From positions 124,001 through 188,000 of the forward strand of contig NZ_JSEO01000002.1 in NCBI RefSeq assembly GCF_001624705.1: 64,000 nucleotides of DNA, in the 5' to 3' direction. Shown here one piece after another: positions 1 to 9,235 of the stretch. The position numbers and the translations under genes are program-made. How positions within the stretch are numbered: the first letter of the stretch is position 1; each line of letters starts with the position of its first letter. A model generated the notes under the pieces. The model was given only the letters and a program-made list of their open reading frames with translations. It was not told where the DNA came from and made no database searches. Origin of the DNA: Marinomonas sp. SBI8L. Its GTDB lineage: Bacteria > Pseudomonadota > Gammaproteobacteria > Pseudomonadales > Marinomonadaceae.

Positions 1-1
1 T

Positions 2-1123
2 GATTACCAGTGGAGCCAAGATAGGGCTGTGGTATTGGACTCATTAGATTTATGTCTAATTTTAATTAGCCCGAAAGAGTATGACATTAGTGAAGAGCTT
101 AATTGGTTGCATAATAGTCTAAGTGGTCCATTTAATTATGAGAATATGTTTTTAGATATTGAATTAACGATTGGTGTCAGTAAACTGCATGACTCAGAAA
201 AAGTAGACCGTGTAATAAGGCGTGCACAAGTTGCTTCTAAAGAAGCATCACAAAGGCGTTTAAAAGTGTTACATTACCATAACAAATTAGGCCAAGACCC
301 TGAATTAACAGGGATTATAATGTCTAAATTGAAAATGGCATTAGACCAAGGTCGATTACAGCTTGCATTTCAGCCACAGGTAAATACTCATAATGGGAGT
401 TTATTTGGTGTTGAGGCCTTGGTTCGTTGGAAGGATGATGAGTATGGTTGGATTCCTCCTGATGTCTTTGTGCCTATAGCTGAGCAGTGTCGATTAATTA
501 CACCTTTGACTGCATTTGTAGTGAAAGAATCGTGTGCTTTTTATCAAAGATTTTATCAAGAGACTGGTCAGGAAATTGCTATATCAATAAATTTATCGGC
601 TAGAAACCTATCTGATGAATTTTTGATACAAGAAGTCTCAAGTATTATTGAGAAATATCGTGTTCCACCAAGGTTAGTTACTTTTGAGGTGACAGAAACT
701 GCTATCATTGGTGATATAGAAAAAAGTCGTAATGCCCTTGAGGATCTTTTGGACTTGGGGGTTAAGATGGCGCTGGATGACTTTGGAACGGGTTATTCTT
801 CTTTAGTGTATCTTAAAGAGTTGCCTTTTACTGAATTGAAAATTGACAAAGGATTTTTAGTTAAGGATGACAAGGCACAACACAATGCAAGTCTCGTCGA
901 AGCAGCGGTGATGCTAGGTAAGGCTTTGAATATGGAAGTGATAGCAGAAGGTGTTGAAAGTCTCGAAATGGCTGAACAGCTTGCAGGCTATGGCTGCCAA
1001 CTTTGCCAAGGTTTTTATTTTGCGAAACCTATGTCAGAGACAGATTTTGGATTGTGGTACAAAGGATATGACAATAAACGGAATATTATTGGAACAAAAC
1101 ATGAAATCACCTATGAAACGTGA
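2..1123 (+). CDS. GGDEF/EAL c-di-GMP phosphodiesterase, 5'-partial
   Basis: The frame is open from base 2, so the start lies outside the window. The first ~90 residues look like the tail of a GGDEF domain. The rest is a full EAL domain: EALVRW near 413-430, the FEVTE glutamate, the DDFGTGYSS loop, the LKID lysine and the AEGVES glutamate are all present. The EAL part is therefore expected to hydrolyse cyclic di-GMP to pGpG. The GGDEF active site is not visible. The 3' end overlaps the TetR-type gene by 23 bases, which suggests co-transcription. Confidence 0.9.
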   Translation, partial: DYQWSQDRAVVLDSLDLCLILISPKEYDISEELNWLHNSLSGPFNYENMFLDIELTIGVSKLHDSEKVDRVIRRAQVASKEASQRRLKVLHYHNKLGQDPELTGIIMSKLKMALDQGRLQLAFQPQVNTHNGSLFGVEALVRWKDDEYGWIPPDVFVPIAEQCRLITPLTAFVVKESCAFYQRFYQETGQEIAISINLSARNLSDEFLIQEVSSIIEKYRVPPRLVTFEVTETAIIGDIEKSRNALEDLLDLGVKMALDDFGTGYSSLVYLKELPFTELKIDKGFLVKDDKAQHNASLVEAAVMLGKALNMEVIAEGVESLEMAEQLAGYGCQLCQGFYFAKPMSETDFGLWYKGYDNKRNIIGTKHEITYET

Positions 1124-1766
1124 ACTAACTCTAGATAGATTACGCATGTCTGCGCAAACTATGATCTTACAATCTAATTGGAATGAAGTGGGCGTTCAGG
1201 ACATTGCTAAGTTGGCAAATGTTAGTATTGGCACCTTTTATAACTATTTTGATAGTAAAGATGCCGCTTTGGATGACCTTAAAAAAGTATTGAGTGATGT
1301 CTTGTATCACGATCTTGATGCTTTATTAAAAGTAGAGATGGATCCAGTTTCGCAATTAACCTTGCTTATTAAATACTTTTTTGAGCTTGCGAATTCAAAA
1401 GCTGTATGGGCTCAGTATATTTTAGGTGGTACTGAGTTCTCTGATCGTCTTGAGCCTGGTGTGGATCAACTTTTATCACCCATTTTACAAGCAGGCAAAG
1501 CAAAAGGGCTATTCTCTATAGAAGTTGATGAAGTTGTTGTAGACTTTGTTGAAAAGGGTATGTTCGGTTTGCTAAGGCAAGCGCTGGAAAATCAGGACAG
1601 AGGTCAAGAAATTGCAGTAAGCTGTGCTGAACTTGTATTAAGATTAGTAGGTGTTCCTCCTACTATTTCGAAAGATGCAGCTAAAAAAGTATGTCCTTGT
1701 ACACCATTATATACTTTACCTGTTTCTGTTTTATCACTAAACCAAACTAAAAATGACTATGCATAA
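1101..1766 (+). CDS. TetR/AcrR family transcriptional regulator
   Basis: The N-terminal helix-turn-helix is typical of TetR proteins: VQDIAKLANVSIGTFYNYF followed by a DSK turn. The length is 221 residues. The frame is open further upstream, but ATG 1101 is chosen because it places the HTH about 30 residues from the N terminus and has a TTGGA-like ribosome site before it. The start lies inside the end of the EAL gene. The C-terminal ligand domain is not recognised, so the inducer is unknown. A Cys-Pro-Cys triplet lies near the C terminus. Confidence 0.85.
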   Translation: MKSPMKRELTLDRLRMSAQTMILQSNWNEVGVQDIAKLANVSIGTFYNYFDSKDAALDDLKKVLSDVLYHDLDALLKVEMDPVSQLTLLIKYFFELANSKAVWAQYILGGTEFSDRLEPGVDQLLSPILQAGKAKGLFSIEVDEVVVDFVEKGMFGLLRQALENQDRGQEIAVSCAELVLRLVGVPPTISKDAAKKVCPCTPLYTLPVSVLSLNQTKNDYA

Positions 1767-2028
1767 AGCGTTACCAGAAGTTGTTTTATATGGAACACTA
1801 GGGTGTCATCTTTGTGATGATGCTCTTGCCTTAGGAAGGGCTGCTCTTCCTAAGGATGTTTCAATAAAACAAATAGATATTGTTGAAAATGAAAGCTTGA
1901 TGAGTGCCATGGCGACGAGGATTCCTGTCATGAAGCTTGGCGATCAAGAGCTAAATTGGCCTTTTGAGGCGAGTGATATTCAGAAAATCTGGCGTCAGCA
2001 CTCACCAAAGCGTCGCTATTTACTCTAA
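1753..2028 (+). CDS. Glutaredoxin-like (DUF836-type) protein
   Basis: This 91-residue protein has a thioredoxin-fold start (VVLYGTLGCHLCDDA) with a CHLC redox pair at about residues 19-22, and the TRIPVMKLGDQELNWPF segment supplying the cis-proline. These match the short glutaredoxin-like DUF836 family, whose substrates are mostly unknown. It overlaps the TetR stop by 14 bases, and its 3' end overlaps the convergent tatD gene by 9 bases. ATG 1759 is an alternative start. A thiol-redox role is inferred from family only. Confidence 0.8.
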   Translation: MTMHKALPEVVLYGTLGCHLCDDALALGRAALPKDVSIKQIDIVENESLMSAMATRIPVMKLGDQELNWPFEASDIQKIWRQHSPKRRYLL

Positions 2029-2808
2029 ATTAAGGTTTAAATTGAAAAGCTTTTCTGTGTTTTGACGGCTTGCCTGAATTAATTCATCGTCTGACAGATT
2101 AAGTTGATTCGCAATTTGAGTTGCTATGTGAGGTAAAAATTTAGGGTGATTCTTTTTAGGTCTTGGTCTAAGTGTTCTTGGTAGCAAGTAAGGTGAATCA
2201 GTCTCGATCAAGATTTTATCTTGAGGTATGTACTTGATTGCTTCTTGAAGGTCTTGTCCTCTTCGTTCATCACAAACCCAGCCAGTGATTCCAATATAAA
2301 GCCCTAAATCTAGATAACGCTTCAATGTGTTTTTATTTGCTGTAAAGCAGTGTAATACCCCATGTACTTCGCTTGAAAAGTGAGATTTTAAAATGTTGAT
2401 TAAGGTTTCTTCAGCATCTCTTTCATGGAGGTATAAGGGGGATTTTAACTCTTTAGCAAGTTGGATTTGTTCGTTAAAAGCGATTATTTGGTTATCTTGA
2501 GTTGAGTAATTACGGTTAAAATCGAGGCCAGTCTCACCAATAGCAACTGCTTTTGTGCTCGCTTTATGTAAAGCAGTGATCCTATTTGCTGAATCTAGGT
2601 TCCATGAATCTGCATGATGAGGGTGACAGCCTAATGTAATGTAGATGCCATCAAATTTTTTTACAAGCTCAAAAAGCTGCTCGCTTTCTTCAATATTCGA
2701 CGCGATTGCTATTATGTTGCTAACACCTGCTAGTTGCCAGTCAATCATGTTTTGCTCAAGGTTGTTGAGCAAAGAGGGGTGAGTAAGGTTTACGCCAATA
2801 TCTATCAT
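2020..2808 (-). CDS. tatD: TatD family metal-dependent hydrolase/DNase
   Basis: The 262-residue protein has an amidohydrolase-like fold start (MIDIGVNLTH), an LGCHPHHA motif, the GETGLDF glutamate, HCFTAN and a terminal ETDSPYL aspartate. This is the full metal-ligand set of TatD nucleases, which act as 3'-5' DNases in repair. Its start codon overlaps the stop of the upstream HDOD gene (TAATG), so the two are translationally coupled. It could be a TatD paralogue (YcfH/YjjV type); the family is certain, the exact orthologue less so. Confidence 0.88.
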   Translation of the reverse strand: MIDIGVNLTHPSLLNNLEQNMIDWQLAGVSNIIAIASNIEESEQLFELVKKFDGIYITLGCHPHHADSWNLDSANRITALHKASTKAVAIGETGLDFNRNYSTQDNQIIAFNEQIQLAKELKSPLYLHERDAEETLINILKSHFSSEVHGVLHCFTANKNTLKRYLDLGLYIGITGWVCDERRGQDLQEAIKYIPQDKILIETDSPYLLPRTLRPRPKKNHPKFLPHIATQIANQLNLSDDELIQASRQNTEKLFNLNLNLE

Positions 2809-3998
2809 TAAAACTGCAACTCTTTTGCTTGTTTGATGCTTTCAATATAAAGCGACTTCATTTCTGCTTTATCAAGACCTGCTTGTGTTAAAGCTTCCAA
2901 GGGGAGGCTTTCCCACTGCCCACGTTCGTATTGTTGAACCATTTTAAGAGTGTTTCCAAGGGGACCTTTAAACTGAGTAAGTGCAAGAGACAAATTCTTA
3001 TCAAGAGGTATTTCATTTAATAGCTGCTCTATGCTTTCACCAAAAAAAGAAGGAAGGTATGAGAATAGACCAACTATAAAAGCATGAGCTTCACCTGGGT
3101 AAAGCTTTTTAGCTACTTGCTGGCAAAACATTGCTCTGGTGAGGGCCATTTGACACAAGCAGTCAGGTTTACCATCAATAGCGTTAAAAACAGCCATGCT
3201 AAACCATTTCATTACATCCCTAAGGCCTATTACTTCTAGCGCTCTTTGAACACTTGATACTTGGAAGTTTTGATAGCTGGGTGCTCGTTTAGTAAGTTTT
3301 ATTATTTTGTAAGCTAAAGTAGCGTCTTTTTCAATGATGGCTGCTAATTCGTTAATATTACTGTTAGCTTCATTTACCTTGGCAAGGAACTCAATAACAA
3401 GTGCTTTATATAAATGTGTTTTCTTGCCATGAATATCTTCTTTTGCAGTATGGAAGTTGCCTGAAAAGAGGGTTATCTTTGGTATCTGTTGTGCGGCATC
3501 ATTATGCTGGCTTAGATTGATCTGATTGGCGAGTAAACAGACATCTTTATAGAAAGAGTCGTCAAGCAACTTAATTGTGTTACGTAAACCCATTTCTTTA
3601 AGGTTAAATTTAACATAACTAATGTAAGGCATAATTGCTAAAGGAACAGATTCAGGAGTTGCATTAATTAAACCGAGTTTATAGCCATCTTCATGTAATA
3701 ATGCGATATGTTCGATTAGACTGTCTGGAAAGGGTGACGGGGCCCTAAAAAAAAGTACATAATTATCTAAGGAAAAAGCGGGCGGTTTTAATAACACATC
3801 AATGCTAATGTCAATGAAGGCTTTTGTGTTATTAGTTACAATATCAAGATCAAGGTCCGTGATTAACGTGTGTAATAGGTTGTTACTACTTTCTAAATCA
3901 GAAAGTTTATTGTCAGGATAAAGGATTGAATAGGCTTCAATATGTCCTTTTCTATTTAAAATGGCTTGTCGTGCAAGCAGCACGGATTGTTCTTGCAT
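2808..3998 (-). CDS. EAL-HDOD (YuxH-type) signalling protein
   Basis: The N-terminal ~190 residues begin LLARQAILNRKGHIEAYSIL, the pattern of degenerate EAL domains in YuxH-type proteins; the catalytic EAL motif is missing, so phosphodiesterase activity is unlikely. Residues ~205-390 form an HDOD domain (LAAIIEKDATLAYKIIKLT and RALEVIGLRDVMKW). HDOD proteins often act in c-di-GMP and motility networks. The protein is 396 residues long, divergent from cheV across a 115-base spacer, and coupled to tatD at its 3' end. Confidence 0.85.
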   Translation of the reverse strand: MQEQSVLLARQAILNRKGHIEAYSILYPDNKLSDLESSNNLLHTLITDLDLDIVTNNTKAFIDISIDVLLKPPAFSLDNYVLFFRAPSPFPDSLIEHIALLHEDGYKLGLINATPESVPLAIMPYISYVKFNLKEMGLRNTIKLLDDSFYKDVCLLANQINLSQHNDAAQQIPKITLFSGNFHTAKEDIHGKKTHLYKALVIEFLAKVNEANSNINELAAIIEKDATLAYKIIKLTKRAPSYQNFQVSSVQRALEVIGLRDVMKWFSMAVFNAIDGKPDCLCQMALTRAMFCQQVAKKLYPGEAHAFIVGLFSYLPSFFGESIEQLLNEIPLDKNLSLALTQFKGPLGNTLKMVQQYERGQWESLPLEALTQAGLDKAEMKSLYIESIKQAKELQF

Positions 3999-4070
3999 GA
4001 AAATGTCTCAAATATAGTGGTCAATAACTAAATAAGTACTGTAACAGCTTACGCAATTCAATATCATGTT

Positions 4071-4076
4071 TATAAT
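4071..4076 (+). promoter_or_regulatory. Candidate -10 box for cheV
   Basis: A perfect TATAAT hexamer lies 38 bases upstream of the cheV start in the divergent spacer. No good -35 hexamer sits at the right distance, so this is a weak prediction. Confidence 0.3.
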
Positions 4077-4113
4077 AAACACAATGCTAGATTTAATAAC
4101 TTTGGAGTAACGC

Positions 4114-5049
4114 ATGGCGGGAATGTTAGAAGCCGTAGATCAGAGGACGCAACTTGTAGGGGAAAATAGATTAGAGTTGCTCATGTTTCGCCTCAATGGA
4201 ATGCAACTTTTTGCAATCAATGTGTTTAAAGTACAAGAGGTAGTGCAGCTACCGAAACTTAATCTAATGCCACAGCGTCATCCTTCTGTCGGCGGAGTTA
4301 CTCATTTCCGTGGTAAAACAATTCCTGTAATTGATTTGTCACAGGCAATTGGGCTGCGTCCTCTTTCTGATGAACAAACCTGTAATTTAATTGTATCAGA
4401 GTACAATAACTCCATTCAGGGGTTCATGGTTGGTGAAGTAGACCGAATTATCAATATGAACTGGAATGAGATTCTTCCACCACCAGACGGTGTAGGACGT
4501 CAAAATTATTTAACGGCGATTACTAAAGTAAATGAACGTATTGTTGAAATCATTGATGTTGAGAAAGTGTTGGCTGAAATATCTCCATACGATAGTCGTA
4601 TCAGTGATGAAATTATTGATAAAGACCTTCTTTCATTAGCTAAAGGGCTTGAGGTTCTAGTTGTAGATGACTCTTCGGTTGGTCTTCACCAATGTCAGAT
4701 AACTTTAGATTCTTTGGGGATTAAGGTTCATACAGCAACAGATGGTAAGAAAGGTCTGGAGATGCTTAAGAAATGGGCTGCTGATAACGAAGATGTGCCT
4801 AATAAGCTGCTGATGATGATTACTGATGCTGAAATGCCTGAGATGGATGGTTATCGATTAACGAAAGAAGTGCGTGATGATCCAAGGCTTAAAGACCTTT
4901 ACATTGTTTTGCATACTTCATTAAGTGGCAGTTTTAATAAAGCTATGGTCCAAAAGGTTGGTTGTAATGATTACTTGTCTAAATTTCAGCCAGATAAGTT
5001 GGCGGCCATCGTACAAGATAGAATTAGAGATGTTGTGAGTCGTGACTGA
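4114..5049 (+). CDS. cheV: Chemotaxis coupling protein CheV (CheW-REC)
   Basis: The 311 residues comprise a CheW-like domain (~20-165; FAINVFKVQEVVQLP, FRGKTIPVIDL) and a receiver domain (~180-308). The receiver keeps the acidic pair (VVDDSS), the phosphoacceptor Asp in ITDAEMPEMDG, the Thr in LHTSLSG and the Lys in LSKFQP, so it should be phosphorylatable. CheV links chemoreceptors to CheA and allows phosphorylation-dependent adaptation. TTGGAGTAA upstream is a good ribosome site. A strong terminator follows. Confidence 0.95.
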   Translation: MAGMLEAVDQRTQLVGENRLELLMFRLNGMQLFAINVFKVQEVVQLPKLNLMPQRHPSVGGVTHFRGKTIPVIDLSQAIGLRPLSDEQTCNLIVSEYNNSIQGFMVGEVDRIINMNWNEILPPPDGVGRQNYLTAITKVNERIVEIIDVEKVLAEISPYDSRISDEIIDKDLLSLAKGLEVLVVDDSSVGLHQCQITLDSLGIKVHTATDGKKGLEMLKKWAADNEDVPNKLLMMITDAEMPEMDGYRLTKEVRDDPRLKDLYIVLHTSLSGSFNKAMVQKVGCNDYLSKFQPDKLAAIVQDRIRDVVSRD

Positions 5050-5071
5050 TTTTATTAAGTGTTAATGAAAT

Positions 5072-5098
5072 AAGGCAGCATTCGCTGCCTTATTTTTT
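5072..5098 (+). terminator. Intrinsic terminator after cheV
   Basis: An 8-bp perfect stem (AAGGCAGC/GCTGCCTT) with a 4-base loop is followed by A and six T residues, 22 bases after the cheV stop. Confidence 0.9.
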
Positions 5099-5113
5099 GT
5101 GTTGGAGAAAAGT

Positions 5114-5914
5114 TTGGATTTACTTTGGTTACTGCCTCTTGTTTTTGTGCTTGCGTTAATATCGGGTGTTTATTACAAGTTAAACCGTGTGAGCTTGTCA
5201 TTAATCCTTATTCCGGGAATGTTGGGGTTTGAGTCTTTATTGCCGGTAAGTGTTGAAGATTCATTATTAATTTTAATTGCCTCTTGCTTGGCTGCAAGTT
5301 TGCCTTTTTGTGTTTTATCTTTTGTGTCGGCCGCGAAAAATTTTAAAGGGGACTTTGAGGTGGTTCCAAGGTTTGCAACAAGAGTTAGCTTAAGTTCAAT
5401 TTTAATTGCACAAATTTTAGGTATTGTTCCATCAATCTATGTTTACAGCTTCTATTGCATTCTTTTAGCTTTATTTGCAATGTCATTGATTTTAGGTCCA
5501 TACCTTAACAGGGAAAAGTATTTTCAAGAGAGCTTTAGTGGTCGTTTTTGGTATCTTTCGCTACTTTCTTTGCCGTTAGGGGCGGCTGGAATGGAATGGC
5601 GAAAGGTTTTACCTATCAAATCTAATGCAGAAGGGTTTGACTACTTTTTGACCTTAAGCATGTTTGTTGTTTTTCCTGCCTTACTAGGCTTCGTTTTTCC
5701 TGCATTACCAGTTACAGTTTTTGAATCACAGCAATGGCAGCAAAACTGGATGATTGGTTATATATGCTGGCCGCTATCAATTCTAGTATTTTGCGGTTCT
5801 TACATTGGAAATGCTTTGGTTAAAAACACGCAGAACCAAACTGATAAAGCATGGTTGCACTATATACTCGCTCTATTTCTTCTTGCCATCGTAATTAGAA
5901 GTATTATCACTTAG
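5114..5914 (+). CDS. TauE/SafE-like integral membrane protein
   Basis: This is a highly hydrophobic protein of ~266 residues with about eight predicted membrane segments in two halves separated by a short polar loop (LNREKYFQE). That layout, and the GAAGMEWRKV turn at the start of the second half, suggest a divergent TauE/SafE-type anion exporter, but no diagnostic motif is clear. GTG 5099 would also open the frame; TTG 5114 is preferred because GGAG lies 6 bases before it. It sits just after the cheV terminator. Confidence 0.6.
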   Translation: MDLLWLLPLVFVLALISGVYYKLNRVSLSLILIPGMLGFESLLPVSVEDSLLILIASCLAASLPFCVLSFVSAAKNFKGDFEVVPRFATRVSLSSILIAQILGIVPSIYVYSFYCILLALFAMSLILGPYLNREKYFQESFSGRFWYLSLLSLPLGAAGMEWRKVLPIKSNAEGFDYFLTLSMFVVFPALLGFVFPALPVTVFESQQWQQNWMIGYICWPLSILVFCGSYIGNALVKNTQNQTDKAWLHYILALFLLAIVIRSIIT

Positions 5915-6042
5915 CCCTTTGCTTGTTTATGAGAGAATTCGCGTGATAAAATTAACTGTAATTATATACATGAGTTAATTCTTTCGAGTGCGTGTTAGTC
6001 ACTTGATGATATTTCTTTGTTTGAATCTAAATTGGATATTAA

Positions 6043-7044
6043 ATGACTGAAAATAAACCAGATTTTGGTGTTCTTCTTGTAAACTTGGGAACCCCTGATG
6101 CACCTACTGCAAAAGCAGTAAAAAAGTATCTAAGAGAGTTTTTATCAGACCCTAGAGTAGTTGATTTAACTCCCTTAATTTGGAAGCCCATTTTAAATCT
6201 AGTTATTTTAAATATCAGGCCGAAGAAAGTTGCCGAACTGTATGAAAAAGTTTGGTTTGATGACGGTTCTCCTCTCTTGGTTTTAGGTAAACGTTTAGCT
6301 CAGAAACTGGCTGCTAACTTTGAAGAAGCGGGGCAAAACATTCCTATCGTGAATGCAATGACATACGGTAATCCAAGTATTACTGATGGCATAGCAGACT
6401 TACGTAAGCAAGGTGTTGAGAATATAGTCATATTGCCTATGTATCCTCAGTTCTCTGGTACAACAACTGCGGCTGTATATGATGCGGTTTTTAAATCTCT
6501 TTCTAAGAGCTCAGACTGGCCATCTCTTCACTTTATTCGTGATTATGCAAATCAGCCACTGTATATCAAAGCATTAGCGAATAGTGTCCGTAATCAGTGG
6601 CAAATCCAAGGTGAAAAGCGCCACTTGTTATTCTCATATCATGGCATCCCTAAGCGCTACGTTACTAACGGTGATCCATATGAGAAACACTGTAATGAAA
6701 CAAGCGAATTGGTTGCTAAAGAATTGGGTCTATCTCCTTCAGAGTGGACTCACTCTTATCAATCTAGGTTTGGGCGTGAAGAATGGTTACAGCCTTATGC
6801 AGATGAAACACTTAAGACGCTGGCTCAAGGTGGTGTTAAGTCGCTGAATGTTATTAGCCCAGCCTTTGCTGTTGATTGTTTAGAAACACTTGAAGAGATT
6901 TGTTTTGAGTTAAAAGAAGTGTTTGAAGAGGCGGGTGGTGAAAAGTATGACTATATTTTTGCTCTAAATGATAATGATGATCATGCGGCTCTTTATCGCG
7001 AACTGATACTGAAAAATTCTAGCCAATGGTGTTCTGATAAATGA
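6043..7044 (+). CDS. hemH: Ferrochelatase
   Basis: HemH inserts Fe(II) into protoporphyrin IX, the last step of protoheme synthesis. Diagnostic segments are GVLLVNLGTPDAPT, the RVVDLTPLIWKP region, the YPQFSGTTTAA loop, the FSYHGIPKRY histidine and the NVISPAFAVDCLETLEEI acidic region. The 333-residue length is normal. The gene overlaps the downstream HAD gene by ATGA. A heme role fits the later hemN and cbb3 oxidase genes. Confidence 0.97.
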   Translation: MTENKPDFGVLLVNLGTPDAPTAKAVKKYLREFLSDPRVVDLTPLIWKPILNLVILNIRPKKVAELYEKVWFDDGSPLLVLGKRLAQKLAANFEEAGQNIPIVNAMTYGNPSITDGIADLRKQGVENIVILPMYPQFSGTTTAAVYDAVFKSLSKSSDWPSLHFIRDYANQPLYIKALANSVRNQWQIQGEKRHLLFSYHGIPKRYVTNGDPYEKHCNETSELVAKELGLSPSEWTHSYQSRFGREEWLQPYADETLKTLAQGGVKSLNVISPAFAVDCLETLEEICFELKEVFEEAGGEKYDYIFALNDNDDHAALYRELILKNSSQWCSDK

Positions 7045-7763
7045 GTCAAACTGATAATAAATATGCCATCTCAACAATCGCTTTTGATGCTGATGATACC
7101 TTGTGGCGAAATGAAGAAATTTTTATGAAGGCACAAGAAACCTTTATTAATATGCTAACTGAATATCATGATGAGGCATATATATCATCTCATCTAGCTG
7201 AGATTCAGGTTAGAAATTTGTCATTGTTTGGGTATGGGATAAAAGGTTTCACTCTTTCTATGATTGAAACGGCAATTGAGTTATCCGAAGGGCGTATTAG
7301 AGGTCATGAAATTCATGACATTATTACTTTGGCTAAAGACATGGTTGCAGCTCCGATTCATCTTTTACCTCATGTGGTTGATACTGTAAAAGCTTTAAAA
7401 GGCAAGTATCAGCTTATGGTGATTACTAAAGGTGATTTGCTGGATCAAGAAGGTAAACTTGCTCGATCTGGAATCGCAGATTTGTTTGATTACATTGAAA
7501 TAGTATCAGAAAAGAAGCCATCCTCTTATCAGGATATCTTAACGCGTTACCAGATTCCAAAAGAGTCGTTTTTAATGCTTGGTAATTCTATGCGATCAGA
7601 TGTATTACCTTTATTGGATATTGGTGTTAAAGCGATACATGTTCCATACCATAGTACTTGGGCGCATGAGCAAGTTGATGAGAGTGAACTGACTGCTTAC
7701 GGTGAAATTGAAACATTTGAAAATATTTCAGAACTTTTGCCTTGGTTAGCCAAAAATGCTTAG
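7041..7763 (+). CDS. HAD-family hydrolase
   Basis: Motif I is FDADDTLW (nucleophile and acid Asp residues), motif II is LMVITKGD and motif III/IV is SEKKPSSYQDIL with a later MLGNSMRSDVLP. These define a class I HAD phosphatase of 240 residues. The substrate is not evident. Its start overlaps the hemH stop, so it probably shares the hemH transcript. Confidence 0.88.
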   Translation: MSQTDNKYAISTIAFDADDTLWRNEEIFMKAQETFINMLTEYHDEAYISSHLAEIQVRNLSLFGYGIKGFTLSMIETAIELSEGRIRGHEIHDIITLAKDMVAAPIHLLPHVVDTVKALKGKYQLMVITKGDLLDQEGKLARSGIADLFDYIEIVSEKKPSSYQDILTRYQIPKESFLMLGNSMRSDVLPLLDIGVKAIHVPYHSTWAHEQVDESELTAYGEIETFENISELLPWLAKNA

Positions 7764-7791
7764 TTATGACATTGAACAATTAGAGGTTGGC

Positions 7792-8175
7792 ATGAAAAGA
7801 ATAGTTGAAACGACGCTGATAGTATTTTGCTTAAGTGTTCCATATGTAAGTGCCGCCGATACGGATGTTGATAAAGCATTAGATAAAACGAAAGAGGGTG
7901 CGATCGAGTTATTTGAAATCGCAAAAGAGAAAAGTGCTCAGATTGGAGAAAACATACTAGACAAGAGTGCTGAGTTAGGTGACGAAGCTAATAAAAAAGC
8001 TGAAAAAACTGGAGAAGCTTTTTGGAATAAAATGAAAGAAATAGGTTCAGCATCTAAAAAGCTAGCTGAAGATGGCACAGAAAAGTTAAAAGATTTTGCA
8101 TGTGATTTATCTGATAAGGCTTGTTTGGATGCTGCAAAACAAGAGTCACCTCAAAACTTAGATAGTTCGATTTAG
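7792..8175 (+). CDS. Small periplasmic helical protein, unknown function
   Basis: The protein has 127 residues. A signal peptide (MKRIVETTLIVFCLSVPYVSAA) is followed by a Lys/Glu/Ala-rich helical body with heptad-like repeats (DKTKEGAIELFEIAKEKSAQ) and two Cys near the C terminus. The frame opens at 7756 inside the HAD gene, but ATG 7792 is preceded by AGAGGT and begins with the signal peptide. No family is recognised; it resembles small stress-type coiled-coil proteins only in composition. Confidence 0.65.
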   Translation: MKRIVETTLIVFCLSVPYVSAADTDVDKALDKTKEGAIELFEIAKEKSAQIGENILDKSAELGDEANKKAEKTGEAFWNKMKEIGSASKKLAEDGTEKLKDFACDLSDKACLDAAKQESPQNLDSSI

Positions 8176-8185
8176 CGCTCCTTTT

Positions 8186-8671
8186 ATGAGTAAAAAGAAT
8201 GGCGGAACTTGGGAAAACGAATTTGTTAACCAGGACAGTGCTTACGTAGAAAATGCTAGTGTTAGGTATCGCTGCCCCAAATGTCAGTCTTTTTTACAAA
8301 AACGTAATGGCAAAAAAGGAGAGTTTTGGGGGTGTAGTAGTTTTCCTGTATGTGATTACACTGCAAATGATGAAAATGGAAAACCTGTTCGTCAAAAACG
8401 ATATCTTTGTCCAGACTGCCAGTCCCCTCTAAAAAAACATACGTACAAAGAAAATGTTTTTTGGGGGTGTACAAATTACCCTGACTGTAAGGTAACAATT
8501 GAGGATGAGGACGGAGTACCGACACCTCAAAAAAAATACCCTTGTAGGAAGTGTGGCCACTATCTAGTTAAGAAAAAAGGGCCCAAAGGGTATTTCTGGG
8601 GGTGCATTAAGTATCCAGAATGTCGTCATACACTAGATGACTTCGATGGCAAACCTAAATTAAAAAAATAA
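8186..8671 (+). CDS. Stand-alone triple topoisomerase-type zinc-ribbon protein
   Basis: Three tandem modules of ~45 residues each have the C-x2-C ... WGC-x6-C pattern of topoisomerase I C-terminal zinc ribbons: CPKCQ/WGCSSFPVC, CPDCQ/WGCTNYPDC and CRKCG/WGCIKYPEC. No toprim or catalytic domain is attached. A single-stranded DNA or RNA binding role is inferred from the domain. The three modules are clearly internal repeats of one another. Confidence 0.85.
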   Translation: MSKKNGGTWENEFVNQDSAYVENASVRYRCPKCQSFLQKRNGKKGEFWGCSSFPVCDYTANDENGKPVRQKRYLCPDCQSPLKKHTYKENVFWGCTNYPDCKVTIEDEDGVPTPQKKYPCRKCGHYLVKKKGPKGYFWGCIKYPECRHTLDDFDGKPKLKK

Positions 8672-8803
8672 CCCTGTTAAAAATTGCTGCAAAAATGCAC
8701 AAGTCTTATTGGTATTGCTATTAAAGCGCGCCTTTTTACAAAACCTTCTTCTTTTTCTAATTAATGATAGCTAGAATGTCAGCTTGATTTAAAAGGGTGT
8801 TTA

Positions 8804-9181
8804 ATGAATTCAACGAAATATGATCATGTAATCTTACTTGCTCATGGAAGCCCAGATAGTATCTGGAAAAAACCATTCCAATCCTTGCAACAAAGAGTAA
8901 GTGACGAGTATGGGGCAGGTAAGACAAGTTTGGCATTTATGGAGCTGACTGATCCTACTTTAGAGCAAGTTATCGCAGCGTTAAGTGATGACTGTAGACA
9001 CATCGCTGTATTACCAATATTTTTAGCTGTTGGTAGGCATTTAAGGGTTGATGTGCCTGCTCAAGTTAAAGCTTTAGAAACGGATCAGTTGAAAATAGAT
9101 TTACTCAAACCAATAGGCGATAGCCCTTTATTGCAAGATGCTATGTTGCAAGTGATTGCAAATCAACTGGGCGAAAGCTAG
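8804..9181 (+). CDS. CbiX/SirB-type chelatase-like protein
   Basis: This 125-residue protein matches the short CbiX fold: HVILLAHGSPD with the metal-site His near the N terminus, FMELTDPTLEQVIAAL, and IAVLPIFLAVGRHLRVDVP with the second His. Short members are single-domain halves of class II chelatases, which insert cobalt or iron into sirohydrochlorin. No cobalamin or siroheme genes are adjacent, so the physiological metal cannot be told. AGGG precedes the ATG. Confidence 0.85.
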   Translation: MNSTKYDHVILLAHGSPDSIWKKPFQSLQQRVSDEYGAGKTSLAFMELTDPTLEQVIAALSDDCRHIAVLPIFLAVGRHLRVDVPAQVKALETDQLKIDLLKPIGDSPLLQDAMLQVIANQLGES

Positions 9182-9235
9182 ATGCATCATTACTTTCAAC
9201 CAAGTTCCCAAGTTTTGACACAGGTATGATGATAT

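Noticed and set aside
8262-8525. 87-residue minus frame opposite the zinc-ribbon gene
   Set aside because: Antisense of a clear repeat protein; its Cys and aromatic pattern mirrors the coding strand.
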